This document shows, piece by piece, positions 46,291-57,604 of a stretch of 64,000 nucleotides of DNA (position 1 is the first letter of the stretch; each line of letters starts with the position of its first letter). Location of the stretch: contig FJOG01000028.1 in the NCBI GenBank assembly GCA_900073065.1, positions 308,283 through 372,282 of the forward strand, in the 5' to 3' direction. The stretch comes from Phialocephala subalpina. Its lineage: Eukaryota > Ascomycota > Leotiomycetes > Helotiales > Mollisiaceae. The translations under genes were made by a program, and so were the position numbers. The notes beneath the pieces are model-generated. The model was not told the DNA's origin, ran no database searches, and worked only from the letters and a program-made list of their open reading frames with translations.

Positions 46291-49200
46291 CGATCCGTTT
46301 GCAGCGTGCTGGCGAATAGGTATGATTTTTCAATATGAGCAGCGGTCGAGAAGTGATTGATAGCTGTAAAGCCAAGAGACAAAGCAGAAATAGAAAGGAG
46401 AATCAGGAGATGGAACAAACAGCTTATTATATGATTTGGGTCACTGACGAGGCAGCAGTCCATGTGGCAAGCTGCAGCGTCGCGTGAAGTTGCAAGCCAC
46501 TGCAAACCCTCGGCCAAAGCGCTGGCATGTACTCGATTTCCAACAAATCCATTTCGACGAACCCGCCCTATCTCTGTGTCTGAAATGATCGAGCCTCAAG
46601 CCCACCAACTTGCCACAATCTCAATTGGGATATGAAATCACTGAGCTAGCCACATGAAACGCAATGACAGGGTAAGATCTTTGTGCTCCTCGGTACGGCA
46701 AAGTCATTCGTGCGCAAACTTGTAAACACACATTACAGTCCAAAGTAATCTCGGTGAGACAGCCTCACTTGCCACTTGGTCTAGGAGAAGGAGACACAAT
46801 GTGACGTGTGCTCAAGATTCTCAAGGCAAACTGGTGGGGTAGAGGCAAGCTGATAAACACGATCTTTCGCTCGGGTATGATAAGAGCGATAAGAACATGC
46901 TTGCTACCGGAATGAACACATGGCTCACTCGAGGCCGAAGGGGGAGGCTGTACTTGTTGTTTTGTGGTGAGAAAATATTTGTTGATGTTGGGAGGGAAAA
47001 GCAGGAGCGGGGGTAACTTCGGTTAGCACTAGCGTGCCTTAGTGCAGACATGTGACTGAGGTGAGAAACTGAAACGTCGTGTCCTCGAGCTGGCAACGAC
47101 CACTTCTTCCATGTAGGCTTTGCTCGTGAGGAAGCATGTGCATCCTCGCGAGCAGAACTTGCATGGCACAAGTGGCAACGACAGGTTCAACCAGTGCTGA
47201 ACCAGCTCAATACAAGCATGCAAGAGCACCCAGAATCTTTTGGAGCCTGCTGATCAAAGACCCCTCAAAGGCACTTCAGACTGAGGACAATGAAAACGCT
47301 AAGCAAAGAAGCAGATCTTGCGTGTTATTGCACCCCCTTGGGACTGCTTATTTCATCCATGCAAAAGCACCAAGAATGCCCTGCAATCTTGTCAGTTGCT
47401 GGTCACGTGTAGTGGGTCAAACTCTCAATCCATATGGAGTATAGTTCAGGGGTAGTCTCGCAGACTCTTATATCCTCACTCTCCTCCCTAGCTAGCTCTC
47501 TAGACTTAACAATACGATCTTTTACCTACAGAATGATGCCCAGACCTCGTAGCATCTCATAAATCTGCTGATCAAAGCCCCCTTAATGTCTCTTCAGACT
47601 GAGGACAATGAAAGTATCAATCAAAGAACCCAGCTCTGGCACCGCATTCCGTTCAATTTGCTCTGTGCATGATCCGGTAACTGGTATTTAATGGCGCTTG
47701 CTTTCAGAACTGCCTTTCCATTTACAATAAGCGTTCATTGTCCCAGCTTCATATGACATTCTGGGAGTGTATCCTCCGTGAATTTAAACAATTGTTTCAT
47801 AAGTGGAAGTGTAACTTCGCATCAGAAACTTAGTATCGCTATAATCACGACTCTTGTAGGATATGGAAGTTGAAAAATCTAGCACCAAATGCGTCTTTCT
47901 CTTAATTTATTGTTTGTAATGCACCTTCCCAAAACTATACTTTCTTTAACGATATTATATGTCCTACGCTTTCATCTTCGCTTTATGGCAAGAGTCTAAT
48001 TTTTCGGGGATGCATCGGCGCAATAGTCATCCAGTACCTTCCCAGAATAGCTTTATTACCTTTATTACAATGTATCGCGACTTCTTTGAACTCATTCATC
48101 CTTCAAAACTATAATTATTGCATTTGGTAAAAGTTATTAGAACGTCTCAAAACTTGTGGAAGATATTAAGGAGTACATTTAATTGCATTTTGGACACGTC
48201 TAGAAATCGCAAATTTCACCAAGTAAATTTCTCAGTATCACACTTTATGTATTACAGCATGAAACTGGGATACCTGTAAAGAAAGACTCTTTTGAATCTC
48301 CTAGAAATTATAGGGTATTCAAGCTTCTAAAAAACAAAGGTTCTAAATCTTGAGGATTTCTGCGTTACCAAGTGGTATAATCTGTCCTATAAACTCACTT
48401 TCACTCACCAATAGCTCTCGCTACGAAGGTACTAGAGACTCATAAAGGTACAAGCATATTTTCATGTTTGATTGAACCTTAATATCTCCACCTTCTTAGG
48501 ATATTCTAGGCATATATCCTTAGTTATTCCTAACGTAAACTCCAAACATGGATTTCATTGTTATAAAGGTACTTCTACCTTCAAAATTTCAATGTCCTAA
48601 CTCGTCCGGGATAAGAAAGAGCAAAGATCTAATTGACTGCAAATTCTACTATATTTGCTACATTGAGTAAAGATATCACCTTCACTCACCCAAAGCTCCT
48701 ACCTATCCTAGAGCAAAATAGGAAACTCCTTCTTAGGATAACTCTACCGTAATATAACTCATTGCGACTCCCTATAATTATTTATATTTCATTCACTAAC
48801 TTCTTTTGTGTTGTCCTAGTAGTGAGTTATCTCATTCATCAATAAAAGTAGCATTCTAATTGAGATAGCTGATTCATGAATGAAAGGCTACACGTACTCA
48901 AGAAATTCGTTAGACTCTAATTGTACCTATTAAACTTTTTTCTCGCATGATTGCCTTCATTTACTTTAGTAGACTTAAGGAATAGGTTCTTAGATCCTTT
49001 CTTCTACTCTCAAGCGGAGAGATACGGAGGTTGAAAAGGATGTTCAAACTAAGCGGGCCTTGAAACTCTAGGCCTATTCTCAACCTCTAAGGCCGTGCCC
49101 CTCCTCAGAAATGATTGTATCTCCGTCGTTGAATATCCTGTTTCCTCTTAAGGGTTTTCCAACCAGCTGTGGAATGCCCTAGCCCATATCTATCGAGGTT

Positions 49201-49800
49201 ATCTTGCAAATTGAACTTCAAAATATAGTTATACCCTCTCAATTATGATTGAGCCGTCTCGTTGAAATAGGGGGCAGTCTAAACAGATATCCATGAATGA
49301 AACATTTTTTTTATGAAGAAAACATTTGATTCATGAATGAAGATGTTCATGGTTGAGACAACACACTTCCTACAAACAACCCCTGACGTAACCGAATACG
49401 AGATACGATAACCTCTGTAGCATCTGCTCTGACACCCCGTCTCGACACCCCGCTCCGGAATTCACCTTATCACCCACTCTGGAACTCACTTTGACACCTG
49501 CCGCTCCAACACTTGCACCACAACAGCCCCTGATATAGCCGAATACGAGATACGATCATCTCCAAAACCCATTCCAGCACCTGCTCCGACACCCCGCTCC
49601 GTAATTCACCTTGACACCCGCTCGGAAACACTAATACACGCTAAAAACCCGCTCTGGAATTCACCACAGCACCCGCCCCTCTCGGAAACTTACCTTAACA
49701 CCCGCTGCTCACCTCAACATCCGCCCCCAAACCCGCTCCGACCCGCGCTGCCGCACCTTCACCAATCACCACCAACACCATCAAAGACATCGATCAAACA
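46291..49800. other. Long gene-poor tract, AT-rich from about 47.7 to 49.4 kb
   Basis: No gene is recognised in 3.5 kb. A direct repeat of about 65 bases occurs at 47248 and again at 47565 (both start CTGCTGATCAAAG and share CTTCAGACTGAGGACAATGA). From about 47.7 to 49.35 kb the sequence is AT-rich with stops in every frame and many TA steps, compatible with an old RIP-damaged repeat. The last 400 bases are a C-rich degenerate tandem repeat in front of the next gene. Confidence 0.55.
49376..49740. repeat. Degenerate tandem repeats upstream of a disordered-protein gene
   Basis: A larger unit of about 145 bases is present twice: GAATACGAGATACGAT occurs near 49399 and near 49540, each followed after about 35-50 bases by CACCCCGCTCCG. 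Within and after it, a smaller unit (ACACCCGCTCYGGAATTCACC) recurs at least six times in degenerate form. The repeat sits 60-430 bases before the start codon at 49801. Confidence 0.65.
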
Positions 49801-50657
49801 ATGGCTCCTCAAGTCGAAATCACCACTATCGTCAAAGCTGAACCTACAGAATCCTCGTCTGCCAGCGTTCAAGATGTCCCAACTACCGGTCAAGCCTCCA
49901 TTGAAGCTGATCCCGCTCCCGTTGGTCCCGCTAGCACTCCGCCCCCATACGACTTCAAGATTGGTCCTGGTATGAGTCTCGGTGATTTGATCAATACCAA
50001 GCCATTTACGGCACCTGTAAGTTCAATGTCCTCGGCTCTCAGGGTCATTGAAATTGATCAAATGCTAACATCATCTAGGCTCCAGCAGCTCAACAAGCAG
50101 CCCAAGAGGCAACTCAGCAAGGAGGCAGTACTCAAGACGCTTCTCAAGTTGATGCTTCAGGTGTTTCCGATGGCAATGCGGAGGGTACGGGCGATTCCAC
50201 GAAGAAGAAGAAGTCTACGACGGTCAAGAAGCCAAGAGCTCCTGCGGTGAAGAAGGAACCAGCTGCGAATGCTGAAGCTGGCCCCTCCAAGCCTCGACGA
50301 GTCCGAAAGCGAGCATCCACTGCTTTGACGGATCCAGGAGTCGGCAATTCAATGTCCCACCCTGTCCAGGACATTGGAAACACCTCCCAGAACGCCCCCA
50401 ATGCCCCCAAGGCTCCAAAGGTCGTCAAGCCCAAGGTCTCCAAGGCCACCACCATCCCAAAGTCTCGACTTCCTAAGGGCATTGAGAATGGCCCCAAATC
50501 TCCCATGCCCGCCACCCTAAAGCGGCCGGCCGACACACCCATCTCCCCGGCCACAGCGAAGCTGATGAAGAAGGAAGCTGGCCAGAAGAGTATTGAGGGT
50601 TTCGTCATGAAGGCTGATATCAAGGGCAAGGGCAAGGGCAAGGAGATCGAGAAGTAG
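49801..50657 (+). CDS. Disordered basic protein, 264 aa, unknown function
   Basis: Two exons, 49801-50016 and 50079-50657, phase 0, with GTAAGT donor and CTAAC branch site. The N-terminus is Ser/Thr/Pro-rich; a short ordered-looking motif KIGPGMSLGDLINTKPF precedes the intron. The rest is Lys/Ala/Pro-rich with several basic clusters (TKKKKSTTVKKPRAPAVKK, KPRRVRKRAS) and ends KGKGKGKEIEK, like histone-H1-type or nuclear scaffold tails. No enzyme domain is present. A C-terminal AGQKSIEGFV segment might be a short interaction motif. I recognise no family. It lies just before the tandem GRIxMM family but shares no clear motif with it. Confidence 0.7.
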
Positions 50658-51731
50658 GTTGGTAGCCGGGGACATTAAGGGGAGGGTACATACATATTTG
50701 CTATTTTCGTTGCTTTCTGCTGGCCTGATTTATCATATTATGAATGTCCTACAGGGCCTGGGACATTGGGGATAACGAGTTTTCAGCATTTACAGCATGG
50801 TTTTCAGCATGGCATCCATATCATAGACCTGCATTGTCCGGGCAGGGCAGGGACATTGAGGATCTGAGTTTCTAGCATGGCATTTTACCATAGATCGTTG
50901 CATATCACGAATACAAAATCAGTTATTTGAATGTCCCTCAGTCCATGGGACATTGACCAGTGATTGAAATTCTCCTTGGAACATTGCTTCTCAGGCATCG
51001 TTACCATTGCCCCACGCTACGATAATACTTTCAATAGCCAAAGTATACTTCTAGATCTAGTAACTTTGAATTCTCCTAGTAAACTCCCGAAAATTCCCAA
51101 GTACATTTTAGTCACGTGGCTGTAAGAAACCTAGATTTCCAAGGTTATCCATGCATTCTTAATTGTCCCAGGCCATGAGAGTACTTATAAAAGCTAAAAG
51201 TGCAATCCTTATTCTAATACTATTGAGATCTTCTTAGAAATTCCAAAAGAATATATAAGTTTTTTGAGATCACGTTTTTTTGATACCTAAGGCATTTTAA
51301 TCTCAAGTCTTGCAGTGGCATGTTTAGTCTTTGCTAGTTTTTATGCATAAGTTTTTAGCCTTTCCAGAGGTGTATTATTGTACAAATAATTATCCTAGTC
51401 TTAGTGGGACAATCAGTTTGGCAACCTGAACTGAAAGATACATGAATAAAACCTCTTTCACTATCCAACTATTGCATTCTACCTATGCAGTACATTGAAA
51501 CTGAGTTTGTAATCAATGGGAGTCACCGCTTAAAGTTATCGCCAGAATATTCCAGGGATCTCTAGGTGAGTGAAATCCAAACCAAAGAAACCACAAAATG
51601 CACGCTTGTGTTTGCTTCCCTTTTTCCCTCTCCCCTTCCATTCCTTTATCACCCACCTTCTCACCACGTCACTCACTTCATGAACGACAATATCATCTTC
51701 ACAATCACGAACTGACTATCCGATAATCACC
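50658..51731. other. AT-rich intergenic region with five GGGACATT-type octamers
   Basis: The first 300 bases carry GGGACATT or its complement at 50669, 50760, 50850, 50930 and 50947. They also include short repeated phrases such as TTTCAGCAT and AGCATGGCAT. From 51000 to 51500 the sequence is AT-rich without coding content. The last 150 bases are CT-rich and look like the promoter and leader of the next gene. Confidence 0.5.
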
Positions 51732-52728
51732 ATGGCTCCGCCGGAGACAGGAAAGCGGCAGGCGCAGGCTCCTCGCGTTGCTGTCCCACACATTCAAGTG
51801 GCAGGCCGAATTCCTATGATGGTCAACCCGCCCCGCCCCGGCACAGAAACTCTCTACAACACCGCTCCTCCTCTCCGATTTCGCGCATCTTCTCCGGAGC
51901 AGGATGACAAAGGTGATTCTATCCTCCCAGGCCCCGCTGAAAGTCAGATCGTTCCCGGTGACCGAACGAGAGGCAATGTCTATCCACCGCCCGAGCGCTA
52001 TGATGAAGGTCCATTCATGTTCCGAGCGGAACGCTCCCGTCCTATGTCCGCTTCCTCCCGTGTCATGTCCGGACGAATCCCAGGAAAAATATCCCGCTCT
52101 CGTCCGGGCAGCTTCTCAGCGCTGGCTGGAAGTCCGTCTACGAAGGCTATGAGCAGAAGTACTTGGGATGTTCGCTCCCTCAAGCGTTCTCAAAGAGGCC
52201 ATGCTGCTTTTCTCGCAGAGCGATCAGCTTTAGTAGCGCCAAGCAGCTTCACCATCACCCACCCTGCCCATCATCAACACCCATCCAATCAAGGCACGTC
52301 CCGCCCCATTCCCAGCATCGAAGAAGATCCGGACATCATGACTGCCGCCCACATCCGACGATGGTCATCCTCCTCTTCTCGTCCAATGCCAGGTTCTTTT
52401 CACCAATTAACTCCTCCAACCCTTACAGAGTTCGACTTTGAACAATACACCACCCTTGAAGCTGAGAACATGCTTGCTCTCTCATCAAGTGTGCTGTATC
52501 TCTCGGCTCCGAATCAGCCGTTGAAGGAGGGCGCTTCCGTTGTTTTCCTTGAGTTGTTTGAGGCGTAAGTGCAAAGTTCGCGTGTGGGTCTGATTAGGTT
52601 TACTAACTGGGAGATGCAGTTTAAAGGAGAAGACGGAGACTGAGCTGGAGAATTTGACGATTGTTAGGAAGGATGAGTTGCAGGCTTTGAAGGACTGGGT
52701 TCAGGAGAAGATGCAGCGCGAGAGTTGA
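51732..52728 (+). CDS. GRIxMM-motif family protein, tandem member 1, 313 aa
   Basis: Two exons, 51732-52564 and 52620-52728. The first 40 residues have APRVAVPHIQVAGRIPMMVN, the block shared with the two genes downstream. The middle (about 40-230) is disordered and rich in Ser, Pro and Arg. The C-terminal part is ordered: YTTLEAENMLALSSSVLYLS, then LFEA at the exon border, and a helical end (DELQALKDWVQEKMQRES). The intron interrupts an Ala codon after GC (phase 2) with a GTAAGT donor, exactly as in the other two members. No signal peptide or known domain is seen. I do not recognise the family; comparison within the window shows it is real and diverging quickly. Confidence 0.8.
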
Positions 52729-53393
52729 GTCTTGATTGCCGTGGATGAGTTCAGGTACTACGAGCCCGAGGGGTAGATGCCATGGCATAAGCTGCGATCT
52801 TGTACTTGAGGGAGCCTGGATTTCATGCGTTGAGCTTTGCAGAGTATCGCCGTATAGAATGCGAGACTTTACAATCTGACATCAACTTGAGCATCACTAC
52901 TTCTCACTCTTGCCCAACCTTGATATCCTCAGATACCACTTATAGTAATTTACATTCAATACCGGTATCAGCTAACAAGACAGATACGCAATCATGCAAA
53001 GCCAACCAAGAACGAAAGTCGAAGCGCACAGACTCACGTGACTTGTTCGAAGTCAGTACAACACTTGAAGGTTTCTGGGCAGTCTGTCTGCTTTTCAAGC
53101 CAATCCATGCCCGCACTCATTATGGCAAGAAGAATTTACTTTGAATGACTCAACTCTTGTCTTCAAGATGGATGGCGGGGTTAGCATTGCGAAGCCGAGC
53201 GGGTTCCCCCTTGTCGAAGCGAATGCGCCAAGCGAGCGTCTCCATTTGGCAAAATGCAAAAGGCACGAACGATTCTCACGAGTCATAGATATGAATAAGG
53301 CAGACGAAAAACAAGAATGTAATGCAGTAAAGGCAAAAGATAAGACCCTCCTATAACATATAATACACACCAGCCATTTCTGGAAACGTGGTG
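52729..53393. other. Intergenic, no gene seen
   Basis: This stretch lies between tandem member 1 and a 967-bp inverted-repeat element. It has short frames on both strands without family signal. Confidence 0.4.
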
Positions 53394-54360
53394 GATCTGT
53401 GACCGTCAATTGGTAAGTTCGTACTAGCTCATGAATTCATATGCAAATCCAACAAATATCATAAACCCTCATGAGCTATCATATAATTCATGAACAAGTT
53501 CTGATCAGCTGGAATGAGAGTGACGATAATTAATTGTTCAAATAGATCGACGGGAGGGAGGCTCTCCCGTCTTTCGGCCCCTTTATTTACCTCGTTTCCT
53601 ATTTTTCTGCCGAATCTCCTGTAACTTTTGAGGCTTTCATTTCAAAACTTCTATCAAACGACGCCTTTCACATTACTTTCCCTAAGGCTATTTAGCTTAT
53701 AAACGGTCGTAGCATTATGGCCTTTTTTTAAAAGGCTGGCAGAGAGGCCACGAAGGCTCTCAAAGCAAAAAGGAAAGCTACCGAGGCTTTGGAAAAGGAA
53801 GAAGAGAAAGAATAAGTGGCGGTTATAAAGAAGACAGCCAAGGCTACTAAGCCCAAGAGAAGTGCGCGTTTGATTAAGATAGCTAAGAAAGCTTCAAGTT
53901 TTAAGGGAGTTACATTAATTAGGAGATTTAGATGGTTGGGAATGACTTTATTTGAAGTATGAGTATATGCTTTAACTTTAGTTAAGGGTTTTACTTCTTT
54001 ATAGCCACTAACATTTAAACCTCCGATAATATATCTTCATTTTTTAGGGTATAAATCATGTAATTATTCTCTATACAAATTCATAAATTAATATAATAAC
54101 TCATGAATTTGCATAAGAAACTATAAGTTTATATATAAAGATTTATAAATTCCTATATAAACTTATTAATTCTTATGTAAATTTATAAATTACTATGCAA
54201 ATTCATAAGTTTTAATTAGAATTAATGAGTTTATATGGAATTCTATAAAATCGCTAGATTCTGATGAAATTGGGTATATAGCTCATGAATTATTACGTAT
54301 TTCAGAATCGCCAATTGATCTGATGAATTAGTAGGACTGATGAATTGACGGTCACAGATC
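53394..54360. mobile_element. AT-rich element with 18-base terminal inverted repeats, 967 bp
   Basis: The left end GATCTGTGACCGTCAATT (53394-53411) is exactly inverted at 54343-54360. The interior is AT-rich with many ATTCATGAATT/ATAAATT variants, and carries a short Lys/Ala-rich coding remnant near 53717-53925 (reading REATKALKAKRKATEALEKE) with several stops. No convincing target duplication is seen next to the ends. It is probably a RIP-damaged DNA transposon derivative that picked up or retained part of a coding sequence. Confidence 0.65.
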
Positions 54361-54459
54361 GCTGAATGCCAATCGCTGGGAACTCATCTTACACAAACCC
54401 TGCTAAGTTAAATTTATATTCCCTTTACATTAGCGGGTGCAATTAGTATCGGGATTGGA

Positions 54460-54977
54460 AAAACTCCATCAGGTGGTTGGCTATAGGATCATATGCTTTG
54501 GATATCAATTACCCCGCATCTCTCTCTGCATTCAACTACTTGAAGATCAAACGCATTGATCATGAGGTCTCTACTACTGTCCATCCTGGACTCTAGAGTG
54601 ATGCATATCGTACTCAGTGTGGATATGATCAAGCAAAAGCGGCTGCTCCTTCTCCTGGGGATCGGAACGATTATACTTTAGATCAAAATGACCCTCAAGG
54701 TGTTGCAAGTATCAAGCATCTAGAGTAAAGCCATATTCTACTTGAAGATGCAATTCCGCAGCTGTGCGAGATCACAGAAATGTTGCTTTCCAAGCGAGGT
54801 CGAAGTCCATGCATAGGATCCAAGCACTTGCAGCTTGCAAGGGCATGCAAAGACCAGACCATACAAGTGTTTGAGAGAAATCCAGAGCTTCGCACCTTGG
54901 ATTTCATTGGAAGTTTCAAGCGCATACATGTGCAGCCCTTGATGATGCCATGGATTTACTTCTTTTTCCTTTCTTGA
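54460..54977 (+). pseudogene. Decayed gene of unknown family
   Basis: One plus-strand frame reads as protein (YALDINYPASLSAFNYLKIK, then AYRTQCGYDQAKAAAPSPGD, SHILLEDAIPQLCEITEMLL, IQVFERNPELRTLDFIGSFK) across two in-frame stops, TAG at 54594-54596 and TAA at 54726-54728. Both fit Gln codons changed by C to T, although TAG could also derive from TGG. The start and end are not defined. It lies between the inverted-repeat element and tandem member 2. Confidence 0.5.
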
Positions 54978-55535
54978 GCGTGAACATCACATCCTCGCAA
55001 TCATCAATCATACCATTTCCATTCACCCCTCCTAAAATCACTAATCTGCCTAGATCCACAACCTCACGGCCCTCAATGACGCTAGCGCTTTCATCCCATC
55101 TCACAAACTGCTCGAATCTCCTAGAACCACACCCTCTTGGTTGGTCGTGACCCCACAATTCCGGTCGCAAGGCGTCGAGAATTGGTTCGACCGCAGCCTC
55201 GCGCACTAGCGCATTTTGACGACCGACCGACCAGCTATATATACACCCGCTGTCTCCCCTCGATCTTCTTTTTCTTTCTTCCTTCTACATAGTTTCCCAC
55301 CACTTCCTTAGCTGGCAGGCACTCCTCCACTTGAAGCATTCCTTTGTCACACGTCTTGCTATTGTCAAGCATCAACATCAACAGACCACAAAGCGCAACC
55401 AACTCCACACATCAACATTAAACCTTTGCACCTCTGGCACTAGAGCATCACTTGACCATTCAGAGTAAGTCTTCCTTACCTATCCTTATAACAGCGCTTA
55501 CACATTCTGAAAAGTTCTGACTTTGAGTTAGAAGA
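54978..55535. promoter_or_regulatory. Promoter and leader of tandem member 2
   Basis: CT-rich sequence at 55255-55330 and a TATATATA-containing stretch near 55236 look like a fungal core promoter. A probable leader intron runs from GTAAGT near 55465 to TTAG just before the start codon. No separate gene is seen. Confidence 0.45.
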
Positions 55536-56336
55536 ATGGATCATTACGGAAGAGGCAGAGATGGAAGAGGCGGAAGGTCCGGCGGCCGTGGGACCGACCG
55601 AACCGGAACACCACAAGCTCCCCGAACAGCCGTCGGACACATCCAGATTCCCGGGCGCATCCCGATGATGGTAAACCCGCCCGGAGAGGGCGAGCAAACC
55701 ATATACGGCACCGGTTCGGGTTCGGGCTTAGCTCCTCGCTCCCAACGACCCGCGGTTCGTGGCGGTAGAACTCGACGTCCATCTGTCCACGGAACTTTCT
55801 CGGACGCGGGTTCGGACTATATGCCTCGATATGACAACGTCCCAAGATCAGGCCCGAGACCCATGTCGCTGCTGAACTCCGAGCTGGATCTAGACTCTAC
55901 TCCACGCCGTCAACCTGGTCGAAGACCATCCCGATCCGCCTCTCCGCCAAGAGCCGAACATCGACTCCGACCTGCTCGTCTCGATGATACACCCTTGGGC
56001 GTATGGGAAGAACAACCGCACGTCAATCAATACAATGCTGGGGTAATCTTGGAGGCCGCGGCGCAAATGCTCCCCGGTGTCCGCCCCGAGAGCTTGGTCA
56101 TAATGTCTCCAGATGAGAGTGATCCTACATCCTACACTCTGGGAGAGCTGATCGAAGCGTAAGTCCCACACCATCTTATGAATTAGAGATGCTATTACTG
56201 ACTGGGACATTGCAGCTACGCTGAAAGATGCCGAACCACTAGCGATAACATGACCGTTATGCCACAGGATGAACTCCAGGCATTACATGATTGGTTGGAT
56301 CGACTTTACGCTTCTATTCGCGGAGAGTGCAGATAG
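55536..56336 (+). CDS. GRIxMM-motif family protein, tandem member 2, 247 aa
   Basis: Two exons, 55536-56158 and 56216-56336. It starts with a Gly/Arg-rich run (RDGRGGRSGGRGTDR), followed by APRTAVGHIQIPGRIPMMVN, matching member 1 at most positions, and a disordered Arg/Ser/Pro middle. The C-terminal part has VILEAAAQMLPGVRPESLVI, then LGELIEA at the exon border, and after the intron NMTVMPQDELQALHDWLDRL. The DELQAL-x-DW helix is shared with member 1. The intron again splits an Ala codon after GC with GTAAGT; its acceptor is preceded by GGGACATTGCAG. It has no signal peptide and no recognised domain. Confidence 0.8.
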
Positions 56337-57135
56337 ATATTCCTAGTTTCGTGTGAAATTCTATTTGAGAAGACGCGCATACTTGGTTGGAGTCGTTTTG
56401 GGATATTTCTGGGAAGGATTCGACGCAAATCCAAAGGGTTCTCGGGATAGACATTTCGGGGGAGGAATTGGGGCATTCTCTAAGTATTTTGATTACAAAC
56501 AATTCTGAGGGAACCTAGGTACAATATCTAGGTGTCTTGGGGACAGACAACCCTAGGAAGGATTAGGTGTAACCTGTGAATATGCTTGGGATAAATATTT
56601 CTAAGGAGGTTTTGGTATATCTTCAAAACATTCCAAGGATAGACATTAGAGCTCCCGTCTTCCTCCCAATATCATGAATAAAAAAGTAATAATCTTCAAG
56701 CATTCAAAGCCTGAAATGCATTGTAACAATGAGTGATATGTAATGTTGAAGTATTGGTGAGGGGATGGCCTCGCTTAGCAGCCCCTTTCCCTCTCTCACC
56801 ACGTGCCAGTGAAGTAAGAACCCAAAGTATTGAGCTAACTTTTGAATCATTATCCGAGATACATACAATATGGGAGCCAAAGTAGCTCAATTAAAACTAA
56901 ATAATGGAGCTTGAAAATCTTAGCAATTTTACAAAAATGCATCACAAGATCACGTGCTCGGCGAGCCTCCCCCCTTCCTTCCCTCTCCTTTCCTGTTCCT
57001 ACCTAGTTTGATCTACCTTCCATTATATTTTCAACCACAACCATAACCACGCTTTACTTATCCCCACTCACAACCTCACCACCTCCCCTCTATCTCCACC
57101 CCAAACCTCACAACCCACCCCCTCACACCAACCCC
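56337..57135. other. AT-rich spacer before the assembly gap
   Basis: Short repeated phrases occur between 56380 and 56660 (for example GGGATA...CATT and TAGGTGTAACCT variants). The part before the gap (56960-57135) is CT-rich and is probably the start of the promoter of tandem member 3. A CACGTG lies at about 56952. Confidence 0.4.
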
Positions 57136-57589
57136 NNNNNNNNNNNNNNNNNNNNNNNNNNNNNNNNNNNNNNNNNNNNNNNNNNNNNNNNNNNNNNNNN
57201 NNNNNNNNNNNNNNNNNNNNNNNNNNNNNNNNNNNNNNNNNNNNNNNNNNNNNNNNNNNNNNNNNNNNNNNNNNNNNNNNNNNNNNNNNNNNNNNNNNNN
57301 NNNNNNNNNNNNNNNNNNNNNNNNNNNNNNNNNNNNNNNNNNNNNNNNNNNNNNNNNNNNNNNNNNNNNNNNNNNNNNNNNNNNNNNNNNNNNNNNNNNN
57401 NNNNNNNNNNNNNNNNNNNNNNNNNNNNNNNNNNNNNNNNNNNNNNNNNNNNNNNNNNNNNNNNNNNNNNNNNNNNNNNNNNNNNNNNNNNNNNNNNNNN
57501 NNNNNNNNNNNNNNNNNNNNNNNNNNNNNNNNNNNNNNNNNNNNNNNNNNNNNNNNNNNNNNNNNNNNNNNNNNNNNNNNNNNNNNNNN
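57136..57589. other. Assembly gap (run of N)
   Basis: 454 undetermined bases. The gap lies directly before the start codon of tandem member 3 (57605) and is flanked by low-complexity C-rich sequence on both sides, so it may hide a simple repeat. Gap size may be nominal. Confidence 0.95.
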
Positions 57590-57604
57590 AACAACCCCAA
57601 CAAA

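Noticed and set aside
47450..47520. tRNA-like start (TAGTTCAGGGGTAGTC)
   Set aside because: It resembles a D-arm only; there is no T-loop GGTTCRA sequence nor acceptor stem at the right distance.
49801..50657. Fourth member of the GRIxMM tandem family
   Set aside because: It starts with MAP like member 1 and has a two-exon layout, but it lacks the GRIxMM block and its intron is phase 0 rather than phase 2.
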